DNA from: Cryptomeria japonica
Lineage: Eukaryota > Streptophyta > Pinopsida > Cupressales > Cupressaceae
Direction: 5' to 3'
NCBI RefSeq assembly: GCF_030272615.1
Contig: NC_081414.1
Coordinates: forward strand, 340,672,502 to 340,736,501
Length of the DNA stretch: 64,000 nt
Part shown: one piece after another, positions 36,402 through 47,279 of the stretch
Numbering within the stretch: position 1 is the stretch's first letter
How the letters are laid out: every line of letters starts with the position of its first letter
The notes under the pieces: model-generated
What the model was told of the DNA's origin: nothing
The model's database searches: none
What the model saw: the letters and a program-made list of their open reading frames with translations, nothing else
Translations under genes and position numbers: made by a program

Positions 36402-38101
36402 TGTTAGCATTTCTGGCATTAAGTTGTCATTGATGTCAACTAGTTTGGCATGGTCACTAGTGTGTAAGAAGTGGTGACTAGTATAAGAAAAGTAAGACAT
36501 GATTTCAATCCATATGTGAGTAAGCAGATAGAAGGAAGGTTACCGATACACATGAATTGTGTCATATGCCGATAAAGCAGGCATACCGGTAAGGCATAAA
36601 CCAGTATGAAGGTTGGTTGTTTGTTTGTGATGAAGAGGTAGAGTGTTATATGAATCACAACAACACTTGGTGAGGAGAATAGAAAGAATGGCATGAAGAC
36701 ATACCAGAAGGCAAGATGAATTTTCAGGAGGATGTGTTGTTAGTAAAAGTGATTGTTTAGTGTGTTGGTTATACCGATAAGATGAATTGAATTGGTAATA
36801 AATCTTGGTCAACAAAGAATGTGAAACCAACATAGCAAAACAAGAAGAAATGGATGTCAAAAAAGATGACAACTGGAAGCTAGGTGGTGATATTGAACAG
36901 GTTGGTCAGTGAAGTGTGCATTGATGTAACAAGTCAGCAAGTAGGTCAACTTTTATGAAGAACCTGCAAGTCACGGAGGATGCCAGAGGATTGCAGCTCG
37001 AGGAAGACAAGATGGAAAGCGATTAAACTTATCCTGCAAGAAGATTTGATCTTTTCTTATTGAAGGAAACAGTCGAGCCATTAATAGCATGTGACAGAGA
37101 AAATAAAAAAAGCATGGTGCAAACCTCCACATTTAGAAAATGCACTTTGATATGCAAGGTGTTGGTGGTGTTGATCGATGACATGAAGATCATCTCTCTT
37201 AAAAGAATATTGAATCAAATCTAATACAGATCAAGTTGGTGAAGGCAAAACCTAACATCGCACTGTTTGAATGTTGTTTTTTGGCAAGAACCTTAGATGA
37301 TAAATAGGGGAGCATGAGATAGAAATCTATGGATGCTTGATGTGAAGAATGAGATAGAAGAGAGCTTGAGAAAGGAGAAATATCATCTTTCGTAGAGTTT
37401 GTTTTAAGAAATTTGTAGAGTGAGCTAGTAGGCAAACCGGTGAGAGGGTTTAATTGACAAAGATAGGGTAATCGGTAAACTATTATAGGTCTAACAATTA
37501 AGCTAACCGGTGAGGTGCGATTGATCAAGAAGGCATCCGAGTGTGACATATTGTGTTGTGAGGATGAGAGAGAAAGAAGAGAGGCCAAAAGTAACCAGTA
37601 AGTGATCAGAGAGAGTAATCTGATAACCACTAGTGTGAGAACCAGTGAAGAAGAGAAGGTTGTTAACCAACATAAATATATTGATCAGGTGTTGCAAAAC
37701 TTATTTGCAACCAAATGTTATAACTGTATCAAAATTGTATTTCATTATTCATCACCAAGTTGGAGCTTGGTGCAGGGGTTTGTGCTCCTTGGGTTTGTGT
37801 CCTAAATCTGTAGGGGTTGGTGCCCTAAATCATTGTAATTCATTGTTTCACTTGTGAGGCTAGATTGGAGTAGTAGACTCCAGCAACATTTCTCACCAAG
37901 GTTTTTCCCATATTGTATTTTCCTCATACATTAGGTGTTGTGGGTTTTATTTGTGTGTTTTCCTCTTTTGATATCCACATTTGTCTTACCAGTTTGATTC
38001 TTTAGTTCTTAGGGTGATAACGGGTACTCTAAGGTTGTTTTAAAAAGGAAAAGAATTTAGGAACCACTGATTCACCCCCTCTCAGTGGTACATTGTGTTC
38101 A
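36402..38101 (+). repeat. Copia B 3' LTR
   Basis: It starts TGTTAGCATT and ends GTACATTGTGTTCA. AACCGGTGA-type motifs are better preserved here than in the 5' LTR (36586, 37436, 37470, 37505). It is slightly longer than the 5' LTR (1700 versus 1674 bases). Frames on the minus strand (36312-37697) are not genes. Confidence 0.9.
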
Positions 38102-38392
38102 ATGAGTGCACAACTGAATCCCGAATCTGTAGCTCATTTTTTTCTCAAACTTTGTCTTTACTTCCAGAATTTAATATTAATTCAACTAGTCAACTTACAA
38201 AATAGAGTCAATTGCATTCCAATCATAATCAATCTACTTAGTATTCAGTCCTTACATAATTTAGGATTGGATCTAGTAGATTCATCCCCCTATTTTGAAT
38301 GCAAATTCCCCCTCAAGTGAAAATTGAGCTTAGTATATTCCCACACTTCCTACGTGGAGATTTGGCTAAAGCTCTCAATCTTCCACTTTACA
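38102..38392 (+). mobile_element. Family-A solo LTR A2, right part
   Basis: It picks up at AATCCCGAATCTGTAGCTC, matching AATCCCAAATTTGTAGCTC in A3 (42297), and ends CTTCCACTTTACA at 38392. ATCAC follows at 38393-38397, identical to 15350-15354. Confidence 0.85.
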
Positions 38393-40603
38393 ATCACCTC
38401 ATGACATATGAGGTCAGAGTGATAATGTGATCATTTTGTATTAAAAAAATGATACAAAATAGACAAGAAATGTTTTAATTCATTTTGAAATGTTTGTGTA
38501 TGTCAAGGGTCGAGGTATGTGTGATAACAATTGTCACAAAAGTTTTCACCCTTGTTGAACACTAATGCTCTACAACCTTGTGAAACATGGAAACAACCTC
38601 GAAGTGTGGTACCTTGCACCTGTGACATTAAATCTTTGGAGAAGGCTAACTTCCTTTCCAATCAAAGTGTAGTGTTGGACCGACCCAACACTTATAAAGC
38701 CTATTCTAGTAATCTAGAGGGGAAAAAGGAGAAGGAATGTTGAAAGGGAAATGAGGTATGATGCACCTAGATTGGAATTTATTTCTTTTCCTATCCATGA
38801 ATGCACAAGACATCAATAAACCACTCAAAATTATACACAAATCTCAATCTAAAAACTATCTCCAAAGAAAATAGGAAGGTTAGAACCTAGCTACATGTTG
38901 AGAGGGATTGATAGATATTCACATACAACACATATAGGAAAAATTTAACACAGACTCAAATCAAGAGACAAAAGAAGAAAGATTATAGAATAAGAGGTGA
39001 ATAAAATAGTATATTCAACAATAGAGACAATGTAAAAGAGATAATCTATTAACATAAAGGAAAGGCAATTGCAGTTGTAGAAATCATACAATTTTGTAAG
39101 AGAAAGGGGAGAAGAACCATTTGAAAATCTTTACAAATTTGCCTTTATAGATCAAGGATAACTTAGATGGGACATTTCATTTTGAAACCCTAAACTGACT
39201 AGGGTTAGGTCATAGAGGAAGGAGGATTAGATATTACTGACTGATCCAATGTTGCTTGATTGAAGAGATCTCCCCAAACTAGGAAAGAGTATCAATCCTT
39301 GAAAAAAGGTAGAAACCCTCCATGTTGATGGCATATGATGTCCTTGTCAGGCCCAAATATCTTCTTCAGATAATAAACAGGCATGCACAACCGAAAGAAA
39401 TATATGTAGATCAATGGAAGAGTAATGATAGTTTTCCCTCACCCTCTAAAAGTTGTTGGAAAGAGATCACATCCAATCTGGGTTGCCAACGAGGTCAGAA
39501 ACTGATTTTTGACCCATTAAGTTGGCAAATAGCCCTAGGTACATGTTTGAAATTTGATATCTACTTTAGGTTTAAATTCAAGATACACAATCTCCTCCAT
39601 TGCATATAGATGGATGATCAAAATTGTACCACAAAAATAATCTAGCTCCACTAGCAAGACAAGCTTTATCGTAGTATCAAAACAAAGGACATAACATATT
39701 CTTTAACCATTGCAATATTGTGATGAGCATTACTTGGCCACCACCAAGTCTATCACCATTTTATAGGAGAAATAAAATGCTTCCCCCAAACTACCATGGT
39801 AGAGAGGCAAAAACATTCACACCACTAGTATCCATTGCCATATAGCATGGGTTAAGTGATGATTAGCCACAAGCATTGTGACCCTGCAATAACATTGTAA
39901 ATCCTCCCATTGTCTAGCTATTGCAGTATCGCAAAGTGGACTCAGCCTGCAATCTTGACCATCATGATAATGTGATAAGGCATTAGTGGCCATCACCATA
40001 CCACAAAGAGGACCCCATCACCAGCTCTGATCATTGTGATACCACGATGAATAATCAGCGGTCATTGCAATACCATAGGGGGGACTCCAAGGCAAGTCCA
40101 AATGTTTGTGATACTATGACAACAAAACTCACTCCTACCAGTAGAGGGTAAAAAGGGGCTACTCTTGGGATGGAAAAGGGACACTCCAACTAGTAGGTTT
40201 AAGTGGAATGACCACCCCAACCCATCAACAAAGGAAAACAACAAGGCCAAAAAATGGCTAAGGAAAGAAGCCTTAAGAGTTTAGGGTTTAGCCCTTGGGG
40301 AAGTAGCAAGGATTCAGTTAGTAGATTATCTCAGATTGGCTATCTCTATGACTAAGGTTTTAATAGAAAAACTTTCAACATTTTTGACAACTCAGAGGGG
40401 ATGAAAAACTTGCTTGGCACATGATCAATAGCCTAGGGGAATCCATTGGAAATAGAGTCAAGACTGTAATAAGATGAAAAAACCTCTACCTTCACAACCT
40501 ACAAAAGATAAAATTTATGCTATTCCAGGGGAGAATAGCCTATGCTTGTGCACTTTTTGGAAAGCTAAAAACTAACTACTATTTACATGGGCCAAAAATC
40601 ACC
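38393..40603 (-). other. 3' UTR of element G, right piece, no gene
   Basis: It follows the ATCAC duplication and leads up to the integrase remnant at 40604. This is what is expected between pol and the 3' LTR of a minus-strand Tat-like element. I find no coding frame; short frames (38531, 39322, 39817, 40062) look like chance. It holds the private motif cluster at 39665-40115. Confidence 0.5.
39665..40115. repeat. Element G private motif cluster (ATTGCGATACC type)
   Basis: About ten degenerate copies at irregular spacing of a motif reconstructed as CATTGCGATACC. Examples are ATTGCAGTATCGC (39920-39932), ATTGTGATACC (40033-40043), ATTGCAATACC (40064-40074) and TTTGTGATACTATG (about 40104). 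The copies differ chiefly by the two transition products of one CpG (TG or CA). Confidence 0.6.
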
Positions 40604-41389
40604 TTAGAAGCAAGCCTTAAGGTGGATGTCATTGATTGAAATGGGGAGGGCCTCACCGCTAAGTCTGGATAGATGGAAGGAATAATCCTCCTTGCAATTA
40701 TTGATGATATATGGGCCACTCCAAATAGAATCAAATTTGGAGTGCCTACCTAGTTTGTTTCGGTCAACATCCCACTTTAGGACACGGTCACCAACCCTGA
40801 AGGTTTTATGAGCGACTTTTCTATCAAAATTTCTTTTGACTTGTCCCTGATGGATATTGAGGGTTTGCATGGCCCTACTTTTGATTTCTTCTAGCTCCAT
40901 CAACTCTGCATATCTAACTATCATGGCATCATTTTCTACGAGCTCTAACTAGTGCTCCAAGTCAAGAGAGGGAAATTCAAGAGATAAAGGAAGCCTTGCT
41001 TCTCTTCCATACACTAACATGAAAGGTGAACTACCAATTGCTAACTTAGGTGTAATACTATCAGCCCATAAGGTCATCCCAATCTTCAAATGTCAAGAAC
41101 TTTGATTGTCAACTAGGGCATTCCCAAGGGGGTAGTAGTTTGATGATGTCTTTAGATATATGTCATGCCTAACTACCCATAAACTGATGTGAGCTCTAAC
41201 AAAAGCCTTGGCATTGTCAGATATGATGGTGGAAGGGATACCAAACCTAGTTAGAATTCCCTCTAGGAATTTAACCACTAAAATTTCAATAGCATCTTTC
41301 AAGGTAACTACCTCCATCTACCTTATGAAATAATTTATGGTGACCATAATCTACTTATGGGCAACACTTAAAAGAGGATTGATTGGGCT
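40604..41389 (-). pseudogene. Integrase remnant of element G
   Basis: Core piece at 41317-41093: RFGIPSTIISDNAKAF retains the second catalytic Asp, and SSNYYPLGNALVDNQSS is the region of the catalytic Glu, here Asp. C-terminal piece at 40924-40604 in another frame: RVGDRVLKWDVDRNKLGRHSKF and GPYIINN, the GPY/F-type C-terminal domain of Ty3/Gypsy integrase. The sequence between has frameshifts and stops. The upstream part of pol is cut off at 41389/41390 by the family-A element and is not found in the window. Confidence 0.8.
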
Positions 41390-42556
41390 TGTAGCATCCT
41401 AAAATTGCATCCCTTGCAATTTTGATCGCATTTGGGGCCCTCACCTTAGTGGTCTCATCTCGATGATTTATCAAGACCTATTTGTGCCTCCCCCATGCAA
41501 CCAAGATTCCTTTTTTCCATCTTGCACCTTGTATAGCCCCTTGTTCTTGACCCAATTTGGGGTAGGACTAGGGCATGACACCTTGGTCCTCCCTAATTGG
41601 GACCTAGTTTGGCCCTTGGGCCCTATCTCAAATTTGAGCGAGAAAATAATTCCTCATGTCGACCCATGTCAGTTAATTAGAATGTATGAGGACATACAAG
41701 TATATAAGGAGCCCCCCCCCTCTCATTTTGATATAGCATGAGAGAATCATAACAAGCATAAGGATAATATATGTGATCAAGGTGGAGAAGGAAAGGAGAC
41801 TACATCAATCATTCAATAATTCCTCATCAAGCATTCTTCAAGGCTGAATATTCTTCATTGGAGCAACTTTACATCATTTATTTGCAAGCATGTGTGTATG
41901 TTAGGGTTTTGTCATGTTCATGCCATTTCATACAACATATGTGATTACATTCAAGAAGCAAAACATCATTATCAATCATTGCAAATCTAAGGTATACCTT
42001 TCCATTATTTACTTCAATATTTGTAATATTTCATTCAAGGTTGATTCCTCAACCAGGCAAACCCCTATTACCAACACATTTCCCTTTCCTTCTGTGTGCA
42101 GGAAACATGTGCACAACTGCACTTCTGGAAATAAGCTTTAGACATAGAGATGGAAAAACCCTTTTTGATGATCGAAAAACTCAGAGGACCAAGAGGGGGG
42201 CCTCCTAGTCCTTGCACTTGGTCCCTACTATTTTTGGCAGTTTTTGTAAGGTAGTTTTGAATTAGCTCATATTACTTAGATCTAGGTGTATGACGAAATC
42301 CCAAATTTGTAGCTCATTGTTTCTGCTTATTTTGTCTTCAATTTCAGCATTCTACTTATTTCAACAAATCAACTTATAGAAGAGCAAAACCCAAATCAAT
42401 CCAATCTACTTGATATTGAGTCCTTGTCTCATTTAGGATTGGATCTAGTGGATTCATCTCCTCTTTTGAATGTAAATTCCTCCAAGTGAAAAATTGACTT
42501 AGTGATTTCTCCCTTCCATGTGGTGAATTTACTAAGCTCAAATTTTCCACTTTACA
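41390..42556 (+). repeat. Family-A LTR, copy A3 (5' LTR of a gag-only element)
   Basis: A complete 1167-base LTR, TGTAGCATCC...CACTTTACA, with TATA box TATATAAGG at 41701-41709. It interrupts the G integrase remnant. TTTTGGTGAACTTGAC follows, a possible but unidentified PBS. Unlike A1 and A2 it is followed by a body with gag-like coding, so it appears to be the 5' LTR of a longer element. Confidence 0.8.
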
Positions 42557-43631
42557 TTTTGGTGAACTTGACTTCTTACACCATTAATTCTATTTTTTGT
42601 CTCCAGAGGAGTATGCAATTAAAAATTCAAGTTTTCCTTTACAAGTTTGATTTCCTTGCAAATTTTTAAAATTTATAGGTTAATTTCATTAAAACCATAA
42701 TTTTTAATTTCAAAATTGAGCTTGTGAATTACTTAATTTGGGTTAATTATTTTAGGTCTAAGTGTTCTTCAATTTCAAAATTCAAATTTTAATCTACAAG
42801 ACAAATTTCAAAATTACATTTTAAAATTATGTGGCTAATTTCAAAAACCCTAATTTTAAATTTTTTTAAAATTCAGCTTGTGGATTGTTTAATTTTTGAA
42901 TTTCCCTCTTCAAATTTGGTTGCTAATTTCAATTAAAATTCAAAATTACAATCTTAGATCAAATTTCAATCTCAAATTTATATATTAAAATTAAGTGGTT
43001 AATTTCAAAAACCCTAATTTTTAAAATTTAAAAAATTGAGCTTGGGGGTTGTTTAAATTTTGAATTTCCCTCTTCAAATTTGGTTGGTAATTTCAATTAA
43101 ATTTTAAAATCTAGTGGTTTATTAAAAATACCCTAATTTTTAAATTTAAAATCTTGTGCATTTCCCAATTTTTTAATTTCCAAATTTTAATCTTGGAGCT
43201 AATTTAAAATTTAAGCTTAAGTGGTTCTTTTTTCAAGACCCTAATTTTAAATTTAAATTTCTTGTGGATAATTTTAAAATTAAGAGGTTAATTAAAAGAG
43301 CCTTAAGTTTTTAAATTTAAATTAATTCCTTCAATTTCAAATTTTAAAGTTAAGAGGTTATTTTCACAAGGCCCCAATTTTAAAATTCAATCTCTTGTGG
43401 ATAATTACATAATCCTAATTTTAAAATTTTAATTTCCTAGGAAGTTGCATTATTTCTCTTTATTCTTTCAGTCAATTTGTTCATTTAATTGAGTAATCAT
43501 TTTTCCTATAATTTTGCATTATTCAATTATTTTTCAAGTTTCAAATTTCAAATTTCTAATTCAAATTACATTTTCCCTCCTTTATTCATTTTTCCATGCA
43601 TGTATGGGGTGAACGTTATTATGGTTAAATG
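42557..43631 (+). other. AT-rich leader of family-A element A3
   Basis: About 1 kb of near-repetitive AT-rich sequence in which the phrase AATTTCAAAAACCCTAATTTT recurs loosely (about 42840, 43010, 43130, 43230). It has no coding frame. It lies between the LTR and the gag-like ORF, where a leader is expected. Confidence 0.5.
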
Positions 43632-44903
43632 ACATATGAGTTCCTTGTTTGATCATAAGTGCATATGGAGTTCTTATTTTATTTTGCTAATTCAATTTCG
43701 AGTCAAGTTAAAGATGTTCATGATGTTCTCTTTCATGCATATGATGATAATTTAGTTCTCCCATTCATTCATAGCTATGATTTACCCTCTCCCAATATTG
43801 ATCTCATTAATGAGGGAACATTGGTGCAAAAAGGGAATATGGACACTTCTTTCAAAGATATCCATCCTAAAGATGAATTCTTTGGAGAATTGTGTTCCTT
43901 CTTCTCTTAAAAAGAACCTCCATCATAAGGATTATTTGGTGCAAAAGGATGATATTATGGCTACTTATCCTAGTGATACCATACCTTCTTTTCATGACCT
44001 TCCACCTAGAGATGAAGCATCCATTACATATGAAAGTCCCTTTCCTAATGTTTGTCTTAACCACAAAGATACCTTAGAGAAAGAAGATGATCCTATTTCC
44101 CATCATTATAATGTTTCCAATGCTCTCTCTCCCAAAAATGAAGAGCCTAACAAAGATCAAATAAATTCCATTCACATTGTTGAGAAACCAAAAATTGTTT
44201 CTGATTATCATGCGATGCCTTACAAATATAATATTGAGGTATTTGCTTTAGAAATTTATTAGAATATATGAATTGAAACACATTATGCTTTCTTAGTTCC
44301 TATAATCCTCTCTCCAATTCAAATAAATACACCATGTCCTACTAAAGAAGTTCCTAAAGAATAATTCTTAGAAGATGATTGGGGGTCCTTAGATTTCACA
44401 CCTTCTTTTTGTAGAAAATATAAGATATTTGAATTTGGTACTAAAAGTTTTTCTCCTAATACATGTCTAGAAATTAATTGGGCCTCTTTAAAATTCAATC
44501 CAATTTCACCTAAGAGTAAACCCTCTCTTGATCCTACACATGAATACAATGGACAAGTTTTTGAAAGCCATGAAAGATAGGTTTCCAACCTCTTCCTTTG
44601 TCAACATCTTCTCCTCCATGGTCTAGACAATCCACACCTTCTCATTTCAATATGGTATTACAACAAGAAAATTTATTGTCTGATCTTCCCCATGCCAACT
44701 TAATATCTCGTCTTTGGTCTAAACAAAGAAGGAAACATAGACAACATCTTGAAAATTCTCCTTTTTGCAAGTATCATCAAATTCATGGCCATTCTACTAA
44801 TGAGTGTCGAGATTTGAAAACAAAAATACAACATTGTATTGATTTAGGTATCATAAAAATATATGACAATGAATGGCATATTTCTGAAGATCATTTCAAA
44901 TAA
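43632..44903 (+). pseudogene. Family-A gag-like ORF with Tat-type zinc knuckle
   Basis: The broken frame begins near ATG 43639 or 43659, shifts near 43909 and again near 44260-44580, and ends at 44903. The C-terminal part (44598-44903) has the knuckle CKYHQIHGHSTNEC followed by RDLKTKIQHCIDLG. This has the CX2HX4HX4C spacing seen in element E (CDFHRNKGHQKNDC) and in Tat-lineage Gags. The N-terminal half (Asp/Pro/His-rich, with repeated LVQK phrases) is not recognisable. No protease, RT or integrase follows, so the element looks like a gag-only non-autonomous Gypsy. Confidence 0.6.
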
Positions 44904-45117
44904 CATTCAAGTTCCTATTATGTTGCTCCTCACAATGTGATAACATTGGCTTACCTATTGGGTGCTCATTGTCATTCATGGTGGTACAATTTCAAGTGCA
45001 ACCATATTTAGTGAGAAACATAATAGTCTATTTATTCTTGTCTATGTGCTTGGGGGGCAAGAATACTATCTTTCCTCTTTCTTAGGTTTCACTATTTCCT
45101 TTATGGATTGTGTCATG
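44904..45117 (+). other. 3' tail of family-A element with PPT-like tract
   Basis: Non-coding. GCTTGGGGGGCAAGAA at about 45048-45063 could be a polypurine tract, but no family-A LTR follows. The element is therefore truncated or interrupted here. Confidence 0.35.
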
Positions 45118-46255
45118 CATGTGAAGTAGGGTACCTGCGGCTGCAACACAAACACTCAATAGATCATTACAAGCATGGTTAGAAAATTGAAATAAAATGA
45201 AAGATGAACCATGACAAAGAAACCTATCACCTCCTAAGAGATGCTAGTATGGATTTGCTCTAAGATCTGGATAAGCAATCCCAGTGACTTGACTACACCT
45301 AGATAGAGGATTTGAAATGATGATGATATGAAAACTAGATGAGATTGATTATGCTAGATTGATCCAAGAGTCTAATTAATATAATGATATGCATGATTAA
45401 GCTATGATGAAGATTCAATTAAGGTAGAAAATGATTGATTAAGATACATGATACAACAATTATGCTAGAAAATGATCAAATTAAGCTAGATCTAAGATGC
45501 AATTGCCTATAATAACAATTCTCAAATGATATTATAGAATGGATATGCCTATAGTAACAATGCCTAAATTGATAAGAGATGGGATCCTTTGTACTCCAAA
45601 ATAGGGAATATTTATAGGATGTCCAAGGTCAGGGGTGAGGTGACAGGAATCAACGATCAAGATTGAGTCTAAAGATATCAAGGGTCAAATTGGAGAAGGT
45701 TGGAGAAGAGGTTGGAGGGAGGGATGCTTGTCATCTCTGTGGTGACAAGTTTCAAGGAGCCTTGCTCATGAGAGGGAAAGTGTCCAAGGGAGGAGACATG
45801 TGGCATAAGTGCCATGTGTTTCAAGGGGAGAATATCCAACCCATAGGAGGTTAGGATAAGGAGGTTAGGATAGGGTTAGTTAAACCCAAGGTTAGGTGGA
45901 ATGATTGAGGTTAAGGGGATGGTTAGGTTAGGTGGTTAGAAGTTAGGAGGCATGTGGGTAATTTGAATTTAAAAATTCAAATAATAGAAAAAGGCTAATT
46001 AACTTTCAACAACTCATAAATTGATTTGTTTTAACTAATTAAGGGATTAGAAGAAATGAATTTAATGGGGGGGATTAATTAATCAAAGGGAACTATTGAG
46101 ATGAACCTATTAAATAAATCCTTAGATTTATTAATAAGTAGATGAATGGGAGAACTTAATCAAATTGCTAATGAATTCAATTAAATTGGGAAGGGGGATT
46201 AATTAAATAATTGCTTATTAAATTAATTATCTTCAGACCATTTTTAGGTGTATAC
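45118..46255 (-). repeat. 3' LTR of a Tat-like Gypsy element (copy H)
   Basis: The right edge TGTATACACC (minus sense) at 46255 is followed by a PPT. A minus-strand TATA (CTATAAATATTCCC) lies at about 45605-45620. AT-rich AATTAAAT tracts lie at 46020-46230. The edge, PPT and layout match E (48705) and G (15040). The left edge near 45118 (TGTGAAGTAGGG) is a guess. The frame at 45663 is not a convincing gene. Confidence 0.55.
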
Positions 46256-46273
46256 ATTTTGCCCCTCTTTGAA
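46256..46273 (-). promoter_or_regulatory. Polypurine tract of copy H
   Basis: Minus strand: CAAAGAGGGGCAAAA directly before the LTR, nearly identical to E's tract at 48706-48722. Confidence 0.65.
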
Positions 46274-47279
46274 GCGAGGTGTGATGATGCGTTGATTCAA
46301 TGAATAATATCATTTTGATGATGATATTGGTTTGATAAGATGCCCCAGACATTAATTGATAATTTGTGCTAGACATTGATTGATAAATTGCGGTACGATG
46401 ATGCCCCCTCGGGAGATCAATTGAGATAATTGACCTTTGGATTGTTTGAATCGGTGCAAAATTCATTTCCTGATTAGAAATGATTTGATTTCTGCAACTG
46501 TGGGTGATGAAAGTGTGAGTTCTTCAATCACTGTGACACGATTCTAGATGTTATGATTGATAAAGATTGGTTGATTAGATTGATAAGATCAAGATTTAGT
46601 TTGATTTCAAGAATGGCACTTTCCTATATAAGACATAGATGATCAAAGCGTCTGGTTTCAGGAATGATATATCCTATATGAGACTTGATAGATTAAATCA
46701 GATGTAATTGATTGATAGAATTGATAAGATTGATTGGATAAAGAACTGACAGTTTGTTGATATGATGTTGCAAGAAGATTCAGATATGCTGATGTTGGCT
46801 TATTTGATGGGGTAGCATAATATTTGTGTTGGGTCGATAATATCTGGAGAGAGAGATGAGTTATTGGTCTAATTATGTATACACCTATGATGATATATTG
46901 ATGATTCGTGCGATAGATTTGGCCTTGGATAAGATGAGCTTTTGGAATCCCATGTAAGAATGAAATGCAAACTAAATGCAAATGCAAATGAAATGCAAAG
47001 CTATGATCGGATCAGTCACTAGGTTATTGCATTTTGTCATCATTGAGATTTTTTAAAATGTGGGAAGTGAGTGAAAACATCAATGGTATAATTGAACCAT
47101 GATGACTTGAGCACTACTTTCCTAAATTTTGATTGTGTGCGGGAAAAGTGGTGCAATGAAACAAAAAATATGAATTCGAGACTTGTCCAAACACCAATGG
47201 GACTCTTGGTGCAAGTTATGGAGCTATATGGAATAAATCAAATTCCAAAGGGATGTTCCATTGTTCTCTATCTCACAAG
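46274..47279 (-). other. 3' internal remnant of copy H, no gene
   Basis: It has the GATGCCCCCTCGGGAGATC phrase (46400) shared with E's 3' UTR. The part at 47080-47220 resembles E at 52800-52950 (GTATAATTGAACCA, GATGACTTGAG, CGAGAC). In E those two landmarks are about 4 kb apart with the PMD gene between them; here they are only 700 bases apart. Copy H therefore lacks the PMD insert or has lost it. Confidence 0.45.

Larger units (their letters stand above)
16251..38101 (+). mobile_element. Sirevirus-like Ty1/Copia retrotransposon B (with nested insertions)
   Basis: LTRs 16251-17924 and 36402-38101, an initiator-Met PBS, a gag-pol frame and repeated polypurine tracts. The native length without the inserted 22380-35362 is about 8.9 kb. 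The multiple AAGGGGGAG tracts before the 3' LTR, the long LTRs and the long Gag with coiled coil fit the Sirevirus (SIRE/Maximus) lineage. The element interrupts family-A LTR A2: the A sequence stops at 16250 and resumes at 38102 when compared with A3. A clean target duplication is not visible (GGTGT versus ATGAG). LTR divergence is about 11% in the first 300 bases, so it is old. Confidence 0.85.

Noticed and set aside
16246-38106. A target-site duplication for Copia B
   Set aside because: GGTGT on the left and ATGAG on the right do not match, and the flanks look directly contiguous with copy A3. I kept the insertion call on LTR ends and flank continuity only.
43867-44588. Minus-strand frames opposite the family-A gag (43867-44064, 44319-44588)
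   Set aside because: The plus strand carries the gag-like coding and zinc knuckle. The minus frames are shadows.
45663-45854. Possible small protein with CHLCGDKF, resembling a zinc motif
   Set aside because: A single Cys pair in a short frame inside an LTR, with no second pair and no counterpart in related LTRs.
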